From Bacteroidota bacterium (GTDB lineage Bacteria; Bacteroidota; Bacteroidia; UKL13-3), in assembly GCA_947457395.1 (NCBI GenBank), contig CANGVA010000011.1, forward strand, positions 28,048-92,047: a stretch of DNA of 64,000 bases, read 5' to 3'. Position 1 is the stretch's first letter. Every line of letters begins with the position of its first letter. The position numbers were made by a program, and so were the translations under genes. The notes beneath the pieces were generated by a model. The model had not been told where the DNA came from. It saw only the letters and a program-made list of their open reading frames with translations, and did not search any database. This document shows, piece after piece, positions 8,108 to 17,470 of this stretch.

Positions 8108-10345
8108 TCATAAAGGTTGTTTAATCAACTTAAAGACCTTTTTTTCTTGAGTATAAATGTAATATATACCCGGCTTTATATGAGCGATATCAAAACTGAT
8201 TGTATTTGAATCTTCCCAGATTATCTTTAGTGGTATTTCCTCTCCTAGGATATTAAACAGTTCAAGTGAACCATTCACTTTTTTAGAAGTAATCACATTC
8301 GTTGCAGGGTTTGGATAAATATTCGTTTCGATTTGTTCCTCTATTTCTTTAATCTTGGTAGGTAAAGCTTTAGCTACCACACTTGTGTTTGTAGTGTTGG
8401 TCACAATATCACCATATGGAAAACGCTCAATCAAGGCATAGTTTGTTATAGCATCATTAATTTTCAGTGTTGAGTCAGGTAAAATAGAGAAGTGGAGGTA
8501 AAACGTTCCTGCTATTAAATCGGATGCAGCGGATCTAATCGTATCAATTGACCCAATCTGATAATAATTCCCTGAAGAAAAATAAGCGAAGGAATGGCTG
8601 CAGCTAACCATTTTAAACGTTACATGTTGAAGTGTTTGCTCCAATGATTCTGCTATTGCAATATACCCTATTGCAGTGGGCTGCCAGTGTGAGTATCGTA
8701 CAACATAGTTTAATTTTTGCTTAGTTTTTAAGAAATCAGGCGTAATGGTTTCCTGTGGTATTACCCATTTTACTGCTTCTGTGATAGCAGAATCAGCTAT
8801 TTGGTAAAATGTTATCCTGTTGTTGAATGTATCAGCATCATTAATTTTGGGTGTTATTTCTGCAGAGATATTCAATGTATCTCCAATATTACTGCCTGGT
8901 CTTAAAGATGCATAAATGATGAATTTTTGTCTTTCAAAAGGCCCTAAACTCCTTTGTAGTGTTAGATTATTACTATTTATTGTAGCATTGCTAATGGAAG
9001 TGCTGTCTATTTTTTGTTTGCTACCCAAAGCAATGCTAACGGTTGAATTGGTTGTGATGGTACCTTCATTAAATATCTCTACATTGTAAAGCGTTTGTTT
9101 ACCGGGTGCAGGTTCATTTAGAGGAACTACTGAAATACCGCTATTGCCAATGAGGGAGTCTGCCACCATTGGAAACCAAACCTTATTGTAGGCAAAGTTT
9201 GCCGGCTCCCTGCCTTTAGCCGATTTAAGGTAACTAAATGAAGATTCTACCGACATGGTATCCATCAACCAATTATAGGTGTATTGGTACTTGCCAAAAT
9301 TGTTGCTGTAGAATGTTAATGATTTTTTACTGTTGATTTTTTGGCCTTGCACAGGGCTTTCATTTGTATCCCAAATACCATTTTTATTGGCATCAAAAAA
9401 AACACTGGCCTCAATAATTCTTTTCACGTATTGAGATTTATTCACCCGGTATAATCCTTTATCTGTTGTAACATATACATGCGCACTATCAGCGGTTAAT
9501 TGCCAGGCACTGGTATTTGGAGGTAAACCATTTGCCAATAGATTGTAGTTGATACCTTTATTGGTTGAAACCTGCGGTTCTCTGTTTGCTACCGTTGCAT
9601 AAACCAAACCTTCATCATAAAACAGAAAATTAATACTGTTATTGTTAAGCATGTCAAATTTTTGACTCCATGTTATACCATTATCTGTTGATTGATAAAT
9701 TTTGCCTACTACCGATCCTATTAAATTACCTTCAATACTTAGCATATTGTAAAAATTTAGGGTTGTTGGATACTGGATTGCAGTGAGGCTATCAAGGTGA
9801 ATACTTCTTAAACCATTCTTATGCACTAAAAAAAGTCTATTGTTATGAACTGCTAACGGTTTGGCCGGGGTATTTGATGAGCTGGCTTCGCCATACATGA
9901 AGCTAAAGGTATATCCAAAATCTTTTGAATAGAAGATACCATTGCTTACCCCCACAAAGAAATAATTCTGATAGGCTAGGAGATAATCTGAGGTGCCTGT
10001 TACCTGATTGATTTTGGTCCAGCTATTACCGTTGTTATGCGATATAAACAATGAATCGTTGGTACTATACATCAGGTGTTGGCCTGAATTAACCAAACCA
10101 ATGCTTCCATTGGTGCTAAACAGGCTGCCATTGTTTTTTCTAAGTATCCGTACTTGATTATTATAAAGATTAAATCGAAGGAAGGAACTATCTGACTTGA
10201 GATTGCTTACAAACAGGAAGCTGTCGTTTCGTGCTATACCATTAATAACCTTACCGGTTGTGATTGGGTTAAACGGTAGCCAGTTTACCGCATAAATAAT
10301 GTTTACATATAGCAATTGCAGTAGGAGGTAACTATGTTTTTTCAT
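8108..10345 (-). CDS. Secreted beta-propeller-like protein with T9SS type A sorting signal
   Basis: The 745-residue protein has an N-terminal signal peptide after MKKHSYLLLQLLY. The first ~300 residues contain repeated S-x-D-x-G-x-[ST]-[FW] motifs (SHNNGNSWTKI, SKDFGYTFSFM, STDNGITWSQKF, STNKGINYNLL), the Asp-box pattern of BNR/sialidase-like beta-propellers. A middle region of about 300 residues resembles DUF11-type surface domains (IFNEGTITTNSTVSI). The C-terminus is a Por sorting domain with IYPNPATNV and IKPGIYYIYT. It is expected at the cell surface or released. The ATG at 10345 is taken as start instead of an in-frame TTG 9 nt upstream. No catalytic motif shows that it is a true sialidase. 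Confidence 0.82.
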   Translation of the reverse strand: MKKHSYLLLQLLYVNIIYAVNWLPFNPITTGKVINGIARNDSFLFVSNLKSDSSFLRFNLYNNQVRILRKNNGSLFSTNGSIGLVNSGQHLMYSTNDSLFISHNNGNSWTKINQVTGTSDYLLAYQNYFFVGVSNGIFYSKDFGYTFSFMYGEASSSNTPAKPLAVHNNRLFLVHKNGLRSIHLDSLTAIQYPTTLNFYNMLSIEGNLIGSVVGKIYQSTDNGITWSQKFDMLNNNSINFLFYDEGLVYATVANREPQVSTNKGINYNLLANGLPPNTSAWQLTADSAHVYVTTDKGLYRVNKSQYVKRIIEASVFFDANKNGIWDTNESPVQGQKINSKKSLTFYSNNFGKYQYTYNWLMDTMSVESSFSYLKSAKGREPANFAYNKVWFPMVADSLIGNSGISVVPLNEPAPGKQTLYNVEIFNEGTITTNSTVSIALGSKQKIDSTSISNATINSNNLTLQRSLGPFERQKFIIYASLRPGSNIGDTLNISAEITPKINDADTFNNRITFYQIADSAITEAVKWVIPQETITPDFLKTKQKLNYVVRYSHWQPTAIGYIAIAESLEQTLQHVTFKMVSCSHSFAYFSSGNYYQIGSIDTIRSAASDLIAGTFYLHFSILPDSTLKINDAITNYALIERFPYGDIVTNTTNTSVVAKALPTKIKEIEEQIETNIYPNPATNVITSKKVNGSLELFNILGEEIPLKIIWEDSNTISFDIAHIKPGIYYIYTQEKKVFKLIKQPL

Positions 10346-10386
10346 TTGGTGCAATAATAATCGTTCTTATCGTTCATTAAAAATGA

Positions 10387-12099
10387 TTAAGAAATGGTTG
10401 GTTTATTTTTACATTTTCCAACCGCAGCCTGAATGATGAGTGATGCAGCCACTACCATCAGACAGCCAATTACATTTAACCATAGGAACGAAACTATTTC
10501 GGCTATATAAATAACAATCACTGCTATTTCTGCTGCAATTGCTGCATAAAAAACAGCAACTGATTGTACTTTTTTTAGATAAAAGGCAACTACAAATATG
10601 CCTAACATAGTGCCGTAAAATAAGCTGCCTAATATATTTACAGCCTCGATTAAACTCCCCAGTTTTGTAGCAAACATGGCTGTTACGATACAAAATACCC
10701 CCCAAAAGAGTGTTATCCATTTTGATACACGGTAATAGTGCGTATCTGATTGTGTGGTAACCCACATTCTCTTGTATAAATCTATAACGGTTGAAGAACT
10801 GAGTGAGTTGAGTGCTGCTGCAATACTTCCCCATGCCGACAGGAAGATAACTGCTATGAGCAAACCAACCAGCCCTTTTGGCAAATGATGTAACACAAAG
10901 TACAAAAATATGTAATTGGTGTCGTTGGTATCGGCAGTAAGGTCAGAAACCTTCACTAAACTTTTGGCTTCTTTACGCAATTCCTCTTTTGCATAAACTA
11001 CCTTTTTTAGGTTTAATTCTGCTTTTGCAACCTTTTCTGGTGCATCTACTTTTACAGCGTTGCTTAATTGTAATGCATACGCTTTTGTAGCTGCGTTAAG
11101 TGAATCTTGTCGCCTGTTTAAGTCCTGTAAAACCGATGAACTGAGTTTGCTATTGAGCTTTTCATTAAACAGCACCGGTGAGGAATAAAACAGATAAAAT
11201 GCGAACACCAACGCACCTACCAGTAGTATCAAATATTGCATAGGAACTTTTACCAGGCCATTCATCAGCAGTCCCATGCGGCTTTCCTTTATATCTTTTG
11301 CAGTCAAGTATCGTCCAACCTGACTTTGATCTGTTCCAAAATAGGAAAGGGCCAGAAAGAAGCCACCGATTAGTCCACTCCACAGGTTGTATTTATCCTT
11401 CCACCAGGTGCTGTCGGTTAAATCAATGTGGGTAACAATTGTATTCATTTTCCCCATTCGTGCAGCTACATCTATGGCCTCAGTAAATCCAATCCCTTCA
11501 GGCATTAGTTTTACAACCATATAGCCTGCCAGAAACATGCCTGTGAATACTATAAAAAGTTGTTGCATTTGCGTATAGGCAACAGCCTTTGCCCCACCTG
11601 TAATGGTGTAAATAATGAGTAAGCCTCCCATGATTAGATTGGTGAGGTAAATATTCCAGCCCAGCAAAGAGGAAAGGATGATAGATGGAGCGTAGATACT
11701 GATGCCGGTTGAGAGTCCTCGTGAAACAAGGAAAAGAATGGAGGTGAGTGCACGTGTGCGTAAATCAAAGCGGTGTTCAAGAAACTCGTAGGCGGTGTAA
11801 ACTTTTAGTTTATGGAAAATGGGGACGAATGTGATGCAAAGCACAATCATGGCAAATGGCAATCCGAAGTAGTACTGTACAAACCGCATACCATCGGTAT
11901 AAGCTTGGCCGGGTGCTGATAAGAAGGTAATGGCACTGGCTTGCGTACCCATAATGGAAAGTAGAATCAGAAACCAACTCATGGAGTTGTTGCTTTTAAA
12001 ATAACTGTCGAGGTTTTTTTCGTGCGTACTTTTATAAATGCCGTAAGCTATTACGGCAATTAGTGTAACAATCAGTACAAACCAGTCTATATAGCTCAT
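10387..12099 (-). CDS. Sodium:solute symporter (SSS family)
   Basis: This is a 570-residue inner-membrane transporter of the solute:sodium symporter family. It has about 13 hydrophobic segments, the N-terminal pattern YFKSNNSMSWFLILLS, ASAITFLSAPGQAY, and the family signature region GGAKAVAYTQMQQ. A charged loop of about 80 residues (about 315-395) between two helices is rich in Lys, Ala and Leu and is unusually long for the family. The substrate cannot be read from sequence. The gene lies downstream of a PIG-L deacetylase on the same strand, a pairing I recall from other Bacteroidota. Here a transposase gene now separates them. Possible substrates are therefore sugars or sugar-amine products, but this is inference. 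Confidence 0.9.
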   Translation of the reverse strand: MSYIDWFVLIVTLIAVIAYGIYKSTHEKNLDSYFKSNNSMSWFLILLSIMGTQASAITFLSAPGQAYTDGMRFVQYYFGLPFAMIVLCITFVPIFHKLKVYTAYEFLEHRFDLRTRALTSILFLVSRGLSTGISIYAPSIILSSLLGWNIYLTNLIMGGLLIIYTITGGAKAVAYTQMQQLFIVFTGMFLAGYMVVKLMPEGIGFTEAIDVAARMGKMNTIVTHIDLTDSTWWKDKYNLWSGLIGGFFLALSYFGTDQSQVGRYLTAKDIKESRMGLLMNGLVKVPMQYLILLVGALVFAFYLFYSSPVLFNEKLNSKLSSSVLQDLNRRQDSLNAATKAYALQLSNAVKVDAPEKVAKAELNLKKVVYAKEELRKEAKSLVKVSDLTADTNDTNYIFLYFVLHHLPKGLVGLLIAVIFLSAWGSIAAALNSLSSSTVIDLYKRMWVTTQSDTHYYRVSKWITLFWGVFCIVTAMFATKLGSLIEAVNILGSLFYGTMLGIFVVAFYLKKVQSVAVFYAAIAAEIAVIVIYIAEIVSFLWLNVIGCLMVVAASLIIQAAVGKCKNKPTIS

Positions 12100-12146
12100 C
12101 TATTAAAGTTGTGTCATTTGTTTTTTATAAGTGAAATGAAGGTTCA

Positions 12147-12584
12147 TTAATTAGTGTTATCTAAGCCAGATACTTTAATAAACTCATCATATTCCTGCTG
12201 AAATGTTTTATTAGCATGATGTTGTTTTTGGTTATGGATGTAGTGATATACTTTTTCAACTATCGATTCAGAAACAGAATAAGCTGCATAGCCGGTTTGC
12301 CAGGCAAATTTGACAGAAAGTTCCTCTTTTTGATTTATATAATGTGAACTGGTGCCTTTTATTTGCTTAATGACTTCAGCAATTGATTTTTGAGGATTTA
12401 ATAAAAATAAGCAATGAATGTGATCCGGCATACCATTTATGATTCTTACCGGGCATCCTAGTTCTCGTAATTCTTCAGCAATGTATGCATATACATTTCT
12501 TTCAATAGTTTGGTCAATTAATGGAACTCTTTCTTTTGTTGCCCAAATAGCGTGTATCCAAATTTTGTTAAATGAATGTGGCAT
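12147..12584 (-). CDS. REP-associated tyrosine transposase (Y1/IS200-like, RAYT)
   Basis: The 145-residue protein is a HUH single-strand nuclease of the Y1 transposase group. The HUH pair is H55-I-H57 in MPDHIHCLF, and the catalytic Tyr is probably Y115 in YIHNQKQHH, which keeps the Y-x-x-x-Q spacing of IS200/IS605 TnpA. The reading frame is intact. There is no accessory tnpB and no IS ends are visible, so it fits the domesticated RAYT type that processes palindromic REP-like hairpins rather than a full insertion sequence. A 36-nt perfect palindrome lies 53 nt upstream of its start. It sits between a symporter gene and a deacetylase gene that share its strand, which suggests insertion into an operon. 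Confidence 0.9.
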   Translation of the reverse strand: MPHSFNKIWIHAIWATKERVPLIDQTIERNVYAYIAEELRELGCPVRIINGMPDHIHCLFLLNPQKSIAEVIKQIKGTSSHYINQKEELSVKFAWQTGYAAYSVSESIVEKVYHYIHNQKQHHANKTFQQEYDEFIKVSGLDNTN

Positions 12585-12636
12585 AAATCGTTATTTAATC
12601 ATCAATACATTTTAATGGGTTATTTCCAAAATATAC

Positions 12637-12672
12637 CATCATAGCCCACGGTTTAAACCGTGGGCTATGATG
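12637..12672. repeat. 36-nt perfect palindrome next to the RAYT gene
   Basis: The sequence is completely self-complementary, with arms CATCATAGCCCACGGTTT and AAACCGTGGGCTATGATG and no unpaired loop bases in double-stranded form. There is no T-run on either side, so it does not look like an intrinsic terminator. Its place just upstream of a Y1 transposase is what is known for REP/RAYT pairs, where the hairpin is the substrate. No second copy was seen in this window. Confidence 0.9.
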
Positions 12673-12754
12673 ATAATTAAATGTTAGGTAATGGTTTAAA
12701 CATATTCAATTTGTTTTTCCTGCTTAAATTATATTTATCATCATATCTTATTTG

Positions 12755-15322
12755 TCAGTTTTTATCCAACTCAATTAAATTCACCAGCAAGCGATAAGCG
12801 CCCGGAACTCCGGACGGCAATTGACGAAAGAATACCAAACCGGTGTACACAAAATTTCCTTCACCATGTTTTGCAATAATCAATGCACCATTATCGGGTT
12901 TACCTTTAGGTGATACGCCACCAACGGTCATTTCATATGGATCGGTCATGCTGATAGGGGCCACATAATTGCTATCCCATTCGCCTGCGTGGTAAATGCT
13001 GCGCTCCTGCAACCAACCCTCAAAATCTTTCTCGGTAATTTTGTTTGGTGTGTTAAACACCGGATGATTTGGTAGCAAGAAATTCACTTTTGCTTCTTCA
13101 TCGGTAATACGGTTGCGGGTAATTTTAAACTTATACGGACCAATATCACTGCTCAATGGACCCGCCCAACTGTTGGTATTGTATTGCACAATTAAGTTGC
13201 CTCCGGCAGCTACATAATCCATTAGTTTTTGTTTGAATGATGGAAGTTTTTCGTTGGTGTTATAAGCACGCACTCCGGTTATAATAGCATCATACAAACT
13301 TAAACTTTCACTTGCCAATTTATCATCGGTTAAGGTAGTTACTTCATAACCAAGCTGACTTAAACACGCTTGTACTTGATCGCCCGCACCAGGAATATAA
13401 CCAATACGTTTGCTCTTTTTTACCACATCTAACCTCACCAATTTCACTTCTGCTTCAGGGAATAAAGTTTGAACAGGAATATGATCATACTTAATTTCTT
13501 TGATGCCTTTGGTGAATGTTTGGCCATCAACTTCTGCTTCAATTTTTAATAAGCCATTCACAGCATCCGCTGACGGTATAAGTTGAATAAAGATTGATTT
13601 TGTTTCCTTTTTCTGGGTGATGTTAAATGGAATCGAAACTTCAGCTATCTCAGCATTTAATTGGCTTTTTAAATTTTCGAGATTGTAACTGTAAGCTAAT
13701 TTCCAACCTTTTGGTATTTTGAGTTTGAGCATACCATTAATTAGATCTTTATCTGCCAAAAAAGTAATTGTTAGATTTTGAGAAGTGTTGGTGTTACATA
13801 TCAATATATCCTCACTTGGATTAATCATCACCGGTGGCGTAATCACCACCGGGCGGTACAATTCACCTTTTTCAGGGTCTACCCATTTGTATTGTATGTT
13901 CCGTTCGCTAAAATGTGTATTCAACTTGTTTTTTGATTGTTGGAAAATAATGGCGTTAATTCTCGGATAGTCAAACAACTCCGGATAGCCAATAAGTTGA
14001 GGGTGAATAGTAAACAGGTTGTTTGTTATTGGTTTGTTTAGCCAGTAGGTCCCATTAAATCTTGAATTATCATCCATAAAACCAACACGTGTTTTAAACG
14101 AATAAAGAGAATCATACTTTAATTCTGATGAGGCAATTGTTGTCTTACCATGAAGTCCTTTGGAGAGTGCTACAGATGTTTTAAGTTGAGACCGTTGGAT
14201 AATATTGATTTTAATATTTGCTGAATCGTTGGTTGAATAATTGGCTTTATCAGCAATGAACTCAACAAAAATACCGTTCATGTTTTCAATTAGTTTGATA
14301 TATTCATTTGATTTATGTGAGATATGCTTGTTGTTAGAATTTAAAATAGCTAATTGAATGTCGTATAGCATACTATTGGTGAGAGATGGGTTTTTGACAT
14401 CAAATTTTCCAATTATCTCGTCAACTAATTTTCCAATCTGCTCTCCACCTTTCACGCGTTTCCAGCTGAAATCAATCCCTTCAAAAATGTCTTTCAAGTT
14501 GGCAGTGTCGCCTTTAATGGGTTTAAAGTATTCAAAATACTCGCCACGTTGTTTGGCACTGCCAAAGCCTTGGCTTTTGTGCATGCTGCGACTTTCGGCT
14601 GCAATTTCGCCATAACTTTTTCCCAACAAGGGGTTGTAACCACCCACATCCAATTTTAGGTAAGGACTCATATCTGCATTCGGGTTTTGAAATCGGGTGC
14701 TTACATTCCAAAATAATCTGCGTGGTTTCCAAACGTCCACATATTGCAATTGCTCAGGGAATCGGGTAGGGTCGCCTGCGGCTTCAAAAGCTTCTTCGGC
14801 TAAAATAGCCGATGAAGTATGGTGTCCGTGTCCACCACTTCCATCGGTGGCAAAACGGGTAATGATAATATCCGGGCGGAAATTGCGAATTACCCAAACC
14901 ATATCACTTAAAATAGAATCCTTGTTCCATTTTTGTAAGGTTTCTTCAGGCGATTTGCTGAACCCAAAATCATAGGCACGGGTAAAAAATTGTTCGCCAC
15001 CATCAATTCTTCGGGCCGCTAATAGTTCTTGTGTGCGTATTACTCCCAACTCCACACCTTGTTCGGGGCCAATCAGATTCTGTCCGCCATCACCACGTGT
15101 TAAACTCAAATAACCGGTACGCAAACATTTTTCATTGGCCAAGTAGGCTATTAGTCGGGTGTTTTCATCATCGGGGTGAGCCGCAATGTAAAGCACAGAG
15201 CCAACTGTATTCAACTTTTTAAGCTGCAATAAAATTTCGCTAGAGGTGTAGGAGCGGGGAGCTTGTGCTATGAGTGCAAATGCAGAGAAGAGTAAAAGAA
15301 GGAGAGATGCTGAATTTTTCAT
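12755..15322 (-). CDS. Exported PIG-L family deacetylase with large C-terminal region
   Basis: The 855-residue protein has a signal peptide (MKNSASLLLLLFSAFALIAQ) followed by a PIG-L/LmbE zinc deacetylase domain (about residues 38-290). The metal-binding motif is AHPDDE at 48-53 and the second site is the HGHH motif near residue 165. PIG-L enzymes remove N-acetyl groups from GlcNAc-type substrates. The middle (about 350-620) looks like beta-sandwich modules. The C-terminal part (about 640-850) contains RIGYIPGAGDQVQACL and YVAAGGNLIVQYNT, a glutamine-amidotransferase/ThuA-like fold. Long fusions of this type occur in Bacteroidota. A -7 promoter element lies at 15358. The export signal indicates a periplasmic or surface substrate, not identified. 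Confidence 0.9.
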   Translation of the reverse strand: MKNSASLLLLLFSAFALIAQAPRSYTSSEILLQLKKLNTVGSVLYIAAHPDDENTRLIAYLANEKCLRTGYLSLTRGDGGQNLIGPEQGVELGVIRTQELLAARRIDGGEQFFTRAYDFGFSKSPEETLQKWNKDSILSDMVWVIRNFRPDIIITRFATDGSGGHGHHTSSAILAEEAFEAAGDPTRFPEQLQYVDVWKPRRLFWNVSTRFQNPNADMSPYLKLDVGGYNPLLGKSYGEIAAESRSMHKSQGFGSAKQRGEYFEYFKPIKGDTANLKDIFEGIDFSWKRVKGGEQIGKLVDEIIGKFDVKNPSLTNSMLYDIQLAILNSNNKHISHKSNEYIKLIENMNGIFVEFIADKANYSTNDSANIKINIIQRSQLKTSVALSKGLHGKTTIASSELKYDSLYSFKTRVGFMDDNSRFNGTYWLNKPITNNLFTIHPQLIGYPELFDYPRINAIIFQQSKNKLNTHFSERNIQYKWVDPEKGELYRPVVITPPVMINPSEDILICNTNTSQNLTITFLADKDLINGMLKLKIPKGWKLAYSYNLENLKSQLNAEIAEVSIPFNITQKKETKSIFIQLIPSADAVNGLLKIEAEVDGQTFTKGIKEIKYDHIPVQTLFPEAEVKLVRLDVVKKSKRIGYIPGAGDQVQACLSQLGYEVTTLTDDKLASESLSLYDAIITGVRAYNTNEKLPSFKQKLMDYVAAGGNLIVQYNTNSWAGPLSSDIGPYKFKITRNRITDEEAKVNFLLPNHPVFNTPNKITEKDFEGWLQERSIYHAGEWDSNYVAPISMTDPYEMTVGGVSPKGKPDNGALIIAKHGEGNFVYTGLVFFRQLPSGVPGAYRLLVNLIELDKN

Positions 15323-15357
15323 GATATTGTAATCTAATCTTCAAAGCGCTAAATAAG

Positions 15358-15365
15358 CAAATTTA
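15358..15365 (-). promoter_or_regulatory. -7 element before the PIG-L gene
   Basis: On the minus strand this reads TAAATTTG, an exact match to TAnnTTTG, 35 nt upstream of the ATG at 15322. I found no TTG at the right distance upstream, so only half of the promoter is supported. Confidence 0.4.
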
Positions 15366-15397
15366 TTTTACTAAGTTCGTGTAACATACTTATCGAT

Positions 15398-16825
15398 ATG
15401 ATAATACGAAGTTTTTCGTTTGTATTACTTTTAACTTTTAAATGTTTACAGGCACAGAATCTTCCGCCTATTGGCGCACATTGGTGCTATTGGCAAGAGG
15501 ATGGTTCAGGAAATCCTTATCTTGCTTCTAGCGCTAAATTGGTGGCCGTTTCTGATACGTTTATTGATAATTCTACTTACCGGAAAATAAATCGTTATGC
15601 AGTCAATAAAATTGGCGAAGAGATTATTCAAGACTTTTACCTACTAACCGATAGTAATGGCTACGTTTATTATCTACGCAATGGTGCCAAAGGCTTGTTG
15701 TTTAATTTTAATGCACAAGTGAATGATTCTATAGAAGTTGATGTGTTCTTAGATGACCAATATCCTTTATCTAAGAAAGTTGTATTAGTTACAGATATAG
15801 TAACGGATTCAAATGGCATTAAAACATTTGTGCTTAACGGTAATGCACAAATTAAACAACGAATTATAAATCGATGGTTTTTTCAACATTTTATTACACT
15901 TGATGTTTTTCCTGCTATACCTGAAGGTTGGGCATCTCTGCGCACATATACTGATTCAGCTGTGAGCTATGGAGATACAAGTCAGCCCTGTGTTGTTTCG
16001 CCTTATATTTCATTTTTGGGAAGTAATGCTCAATGGTATTATTCGTTGTGGCGGGAAAACGAACAATCAGGTGGCTATTTCTACAGGGTACGTACCATGC
16101 AAGACACTACAATTACTAATAAACTATGTAAGGTCGTTCAGGTATACGACAGTTATGCATTGCCCATCGCGAATGCACGCTATTATTTGCTAGAAGAAGA
16201 TAAAAAAGTTTTTGTTTGGCAGGGCAATCATTTTAAGTTGTTATACGATTTTGGTGCCCAGGTTGGGGATACGGTTACTTCAGCAGTGGTGTATCATCCT
16301 CGGCTTCGAGTTTTTGAAACACACAATCAACCAACGATGACTGAAGTGAGATACGTCATTAATAACATCAGGGTAGTGGGTGGGCGCAAGTTTTGGGATG
16401 TAACCTACCTCGATAGTGGCTGGCAGTTTTCAGATGCCATCATGGAAGGAATTGGTTCTTGGTTGGGATTTTTTGGCGGCCCATACGCTACTTCACAAAG
16501 CGGCATTGCCGGCAGTTTACGCTGCTATTTTAACGGTACACATGGTTTGAATTATGGAAACTCATCTCAATGTGATAAAATTTTATCAGTATTGGAACAT
16601 GCTGCCAAACTGCCATTAAAAATGTACCCAAATCCTGTAACAGATATAATATATGTGCCTACTCATTTAGCAAACAAGCAGTACATGATTTATTCAGCAA
16701 TTGGCCAACTCATTCAAGAGGGATTCATTGCAAAAGACGGCATCATAAACATACAATTTATATCTAAAGGAATGTATACGCTTCGCATTGTAGAAACAAA
16801 TCAAACCAGCAAGTTTTTGAAATAG
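15398..16825 (+). CDS. Secreted protein of unknown function with T9SS type A sorting signal
   Basis: The 475-residue product has an N-terminal signal peptide (LLLTFKCLQAQ) and a Por-type C-terminal sorting domain starting MYPNPVTDIIYVP and ending with ISKGMYTLRI. Between them lie two related halves: both contain a W-Y opening (GAHWCYWQED, NAQWYYSLWRE), a disulfide-poor core and a Y-D-F-[GN]-A-Q-V-x-D motif (LLFNFNAQVNDS, LLYDFGAQVGDT). This suggests an internal duplication of about 200 residues. I do not recognise the domain. It is transcribed away from the PIG-L gene and has no terminator hairpin that I can see. Confidence 0.8.
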   Translation: MIIRSFSFVLLLTFKCLQAQNLPPIGAHWCYWQEDGSGNPYLASSAKLVAVSDTFIDNSTYRKINRYAVNKIGEEIIQDFYLLTDSNGYVYYLRNGAKGLLFNFNAQVNDSIEVDVFLDDQYPLSKKVVLVTDIVTDSNGIKTFVLNGNAQIKQRIINRWFFQHFITLDVFPAIPEGWASLRTYTDSAVSYGDTSQPCVVSPYISFLGSNAQWYYSLWRENEQSGGYFYRVRTMQDTTITNKLCKVVQVYDSYALPIANARYYLLEEDKKVFVWQGNHFKLLYDFGAQVGDTVTSAVVYHPRLRVFETHNQPTMTEVRYVINNIRVVGGRKFWDVTYLDSGWQFSDAIMEGIGSWLGFFGGPYATSQSGIAGSLRCYFNGTHGLNYGNSSQCDKILSVLEHAAKLPLKMYPNPVTDIIYVPTHLANKQYMIYSAIGQLIQEGFIAKDGIINIQFISKGMYTLRIVETNQTSKFLK

Positions 16826-16895
16826 TCATAACTTAGCAGGCAAGTATGAGGTTTAAGACGTCCCTTTCAGTATTTGCTAACTTCCATTTGCTATA

Positions 16896-17372
16896 TTAGT
16901 ATGATTTATAAAAGAACTCACCCAGTGCTATCTTCAGTGCTTGCCCTTTATACCTCAAATAAATCCATGCAGGTTCAAAGTTCTTATCATCTATAATCGG
17001 GTCTTTTATAGAAATGGTGGTTTGGTTTAAATTTTTACGGTAATCGCCATCTATAATCAATGGATTACTGCTTCTAATAATAAAGGGAATATTCTTGCCA
17101 TTCACAATCAAAGAATCAATTTCAGGAAACGGAGATTGCAGGGAGTCACGGTATATTTCTACGGAAAGGTTTATTCCGGTAGCAGGCCCGGCTTCGGTAT
17201 TAAATATGCTATATGTGCAATGGGTGCGAAAGCTGCTAAGAAATTCCTGCATATAATTCGGCTGCATATTGCCTGCTACCGGTTTTTTTTCATGACTTCT
17301 GCAACTCAATACAAGGCCTAAGAGAGCCATTGTAATGAGCCTGAAATGATATTTGTGTGGTTTAATAGACAT
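16896..17372 (-). CDS. Small predicted lipoprotein, function unknown
   Basis: The 158-residue product starts with a short basic segment and a hydrophobic stretch ending in GLVLSC, which reads as a loose lipobox with the modified Cys at about residue 24. The rest (about 130 residues) has beta-type composition and no motif that I recognise. ATG 17372 is used; an upstream GTG at 17393 would add seven residues to the n-region and is less likely. The gene is isolated: it converges on the T9SS gene to its left and diverges from the next one. Assignment as a lipoprotein is inference from the N-terminus. Confidence 0.6.
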   Translation of the reverse strand: MSIKPHKYHFRLITMALLGLVLSCRSHEKKPVAGNMQPNYMQEFLSSFRTHCTYSIFNTEAGPATGINLSVEIYRDSLQSPFPEIDSLIVNGKNIPFIIRSSNPLIIDGDYRKNLNQTTISIKDPIIDDKNFEPAWIYLRYKGQALKIALGEFFYKSY

Positions 17373-17408
17373 TTGTATTAAATGTTGTTTCACAAAATCG
17401 AAAAATTA

Positions 17409-17439
17409 TTGTGAAGGTGCAAGTTTTTTTCTTTCTTTG
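17409..17439 (+). promoter_or_regulatory. Promoter of the gene at 17471
   Basis: TTG (17409-17411), a 20-nt spacer and TTTCTTTG (17432-17439) fit the TTG-N19-20-TAnnTTTG pattern with one mismatch in the -7 part. The predicted leader is about 25 nt and A-rich before the ATG, as is usual for translation starts in this phylum. Confidence 0.45.
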
Positions 17440-17470
17440 TTATTGTTAAAACTACTTAAACTAAAAAAAC

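Noticed and set aside
10409..10834. 141-codon open frame opposite in phase to the symporter gene
   Set aside because: It lies fully inside the symporter gene on the same strand in another frame, and its Cys/His/Asn-rich translation fits no family.
12637..12672. Intrinsic terminator
   Set aside because: The palindrome has no T-run on either strand and no unpaired loop, and its position next to a RAYT gene explains it better.
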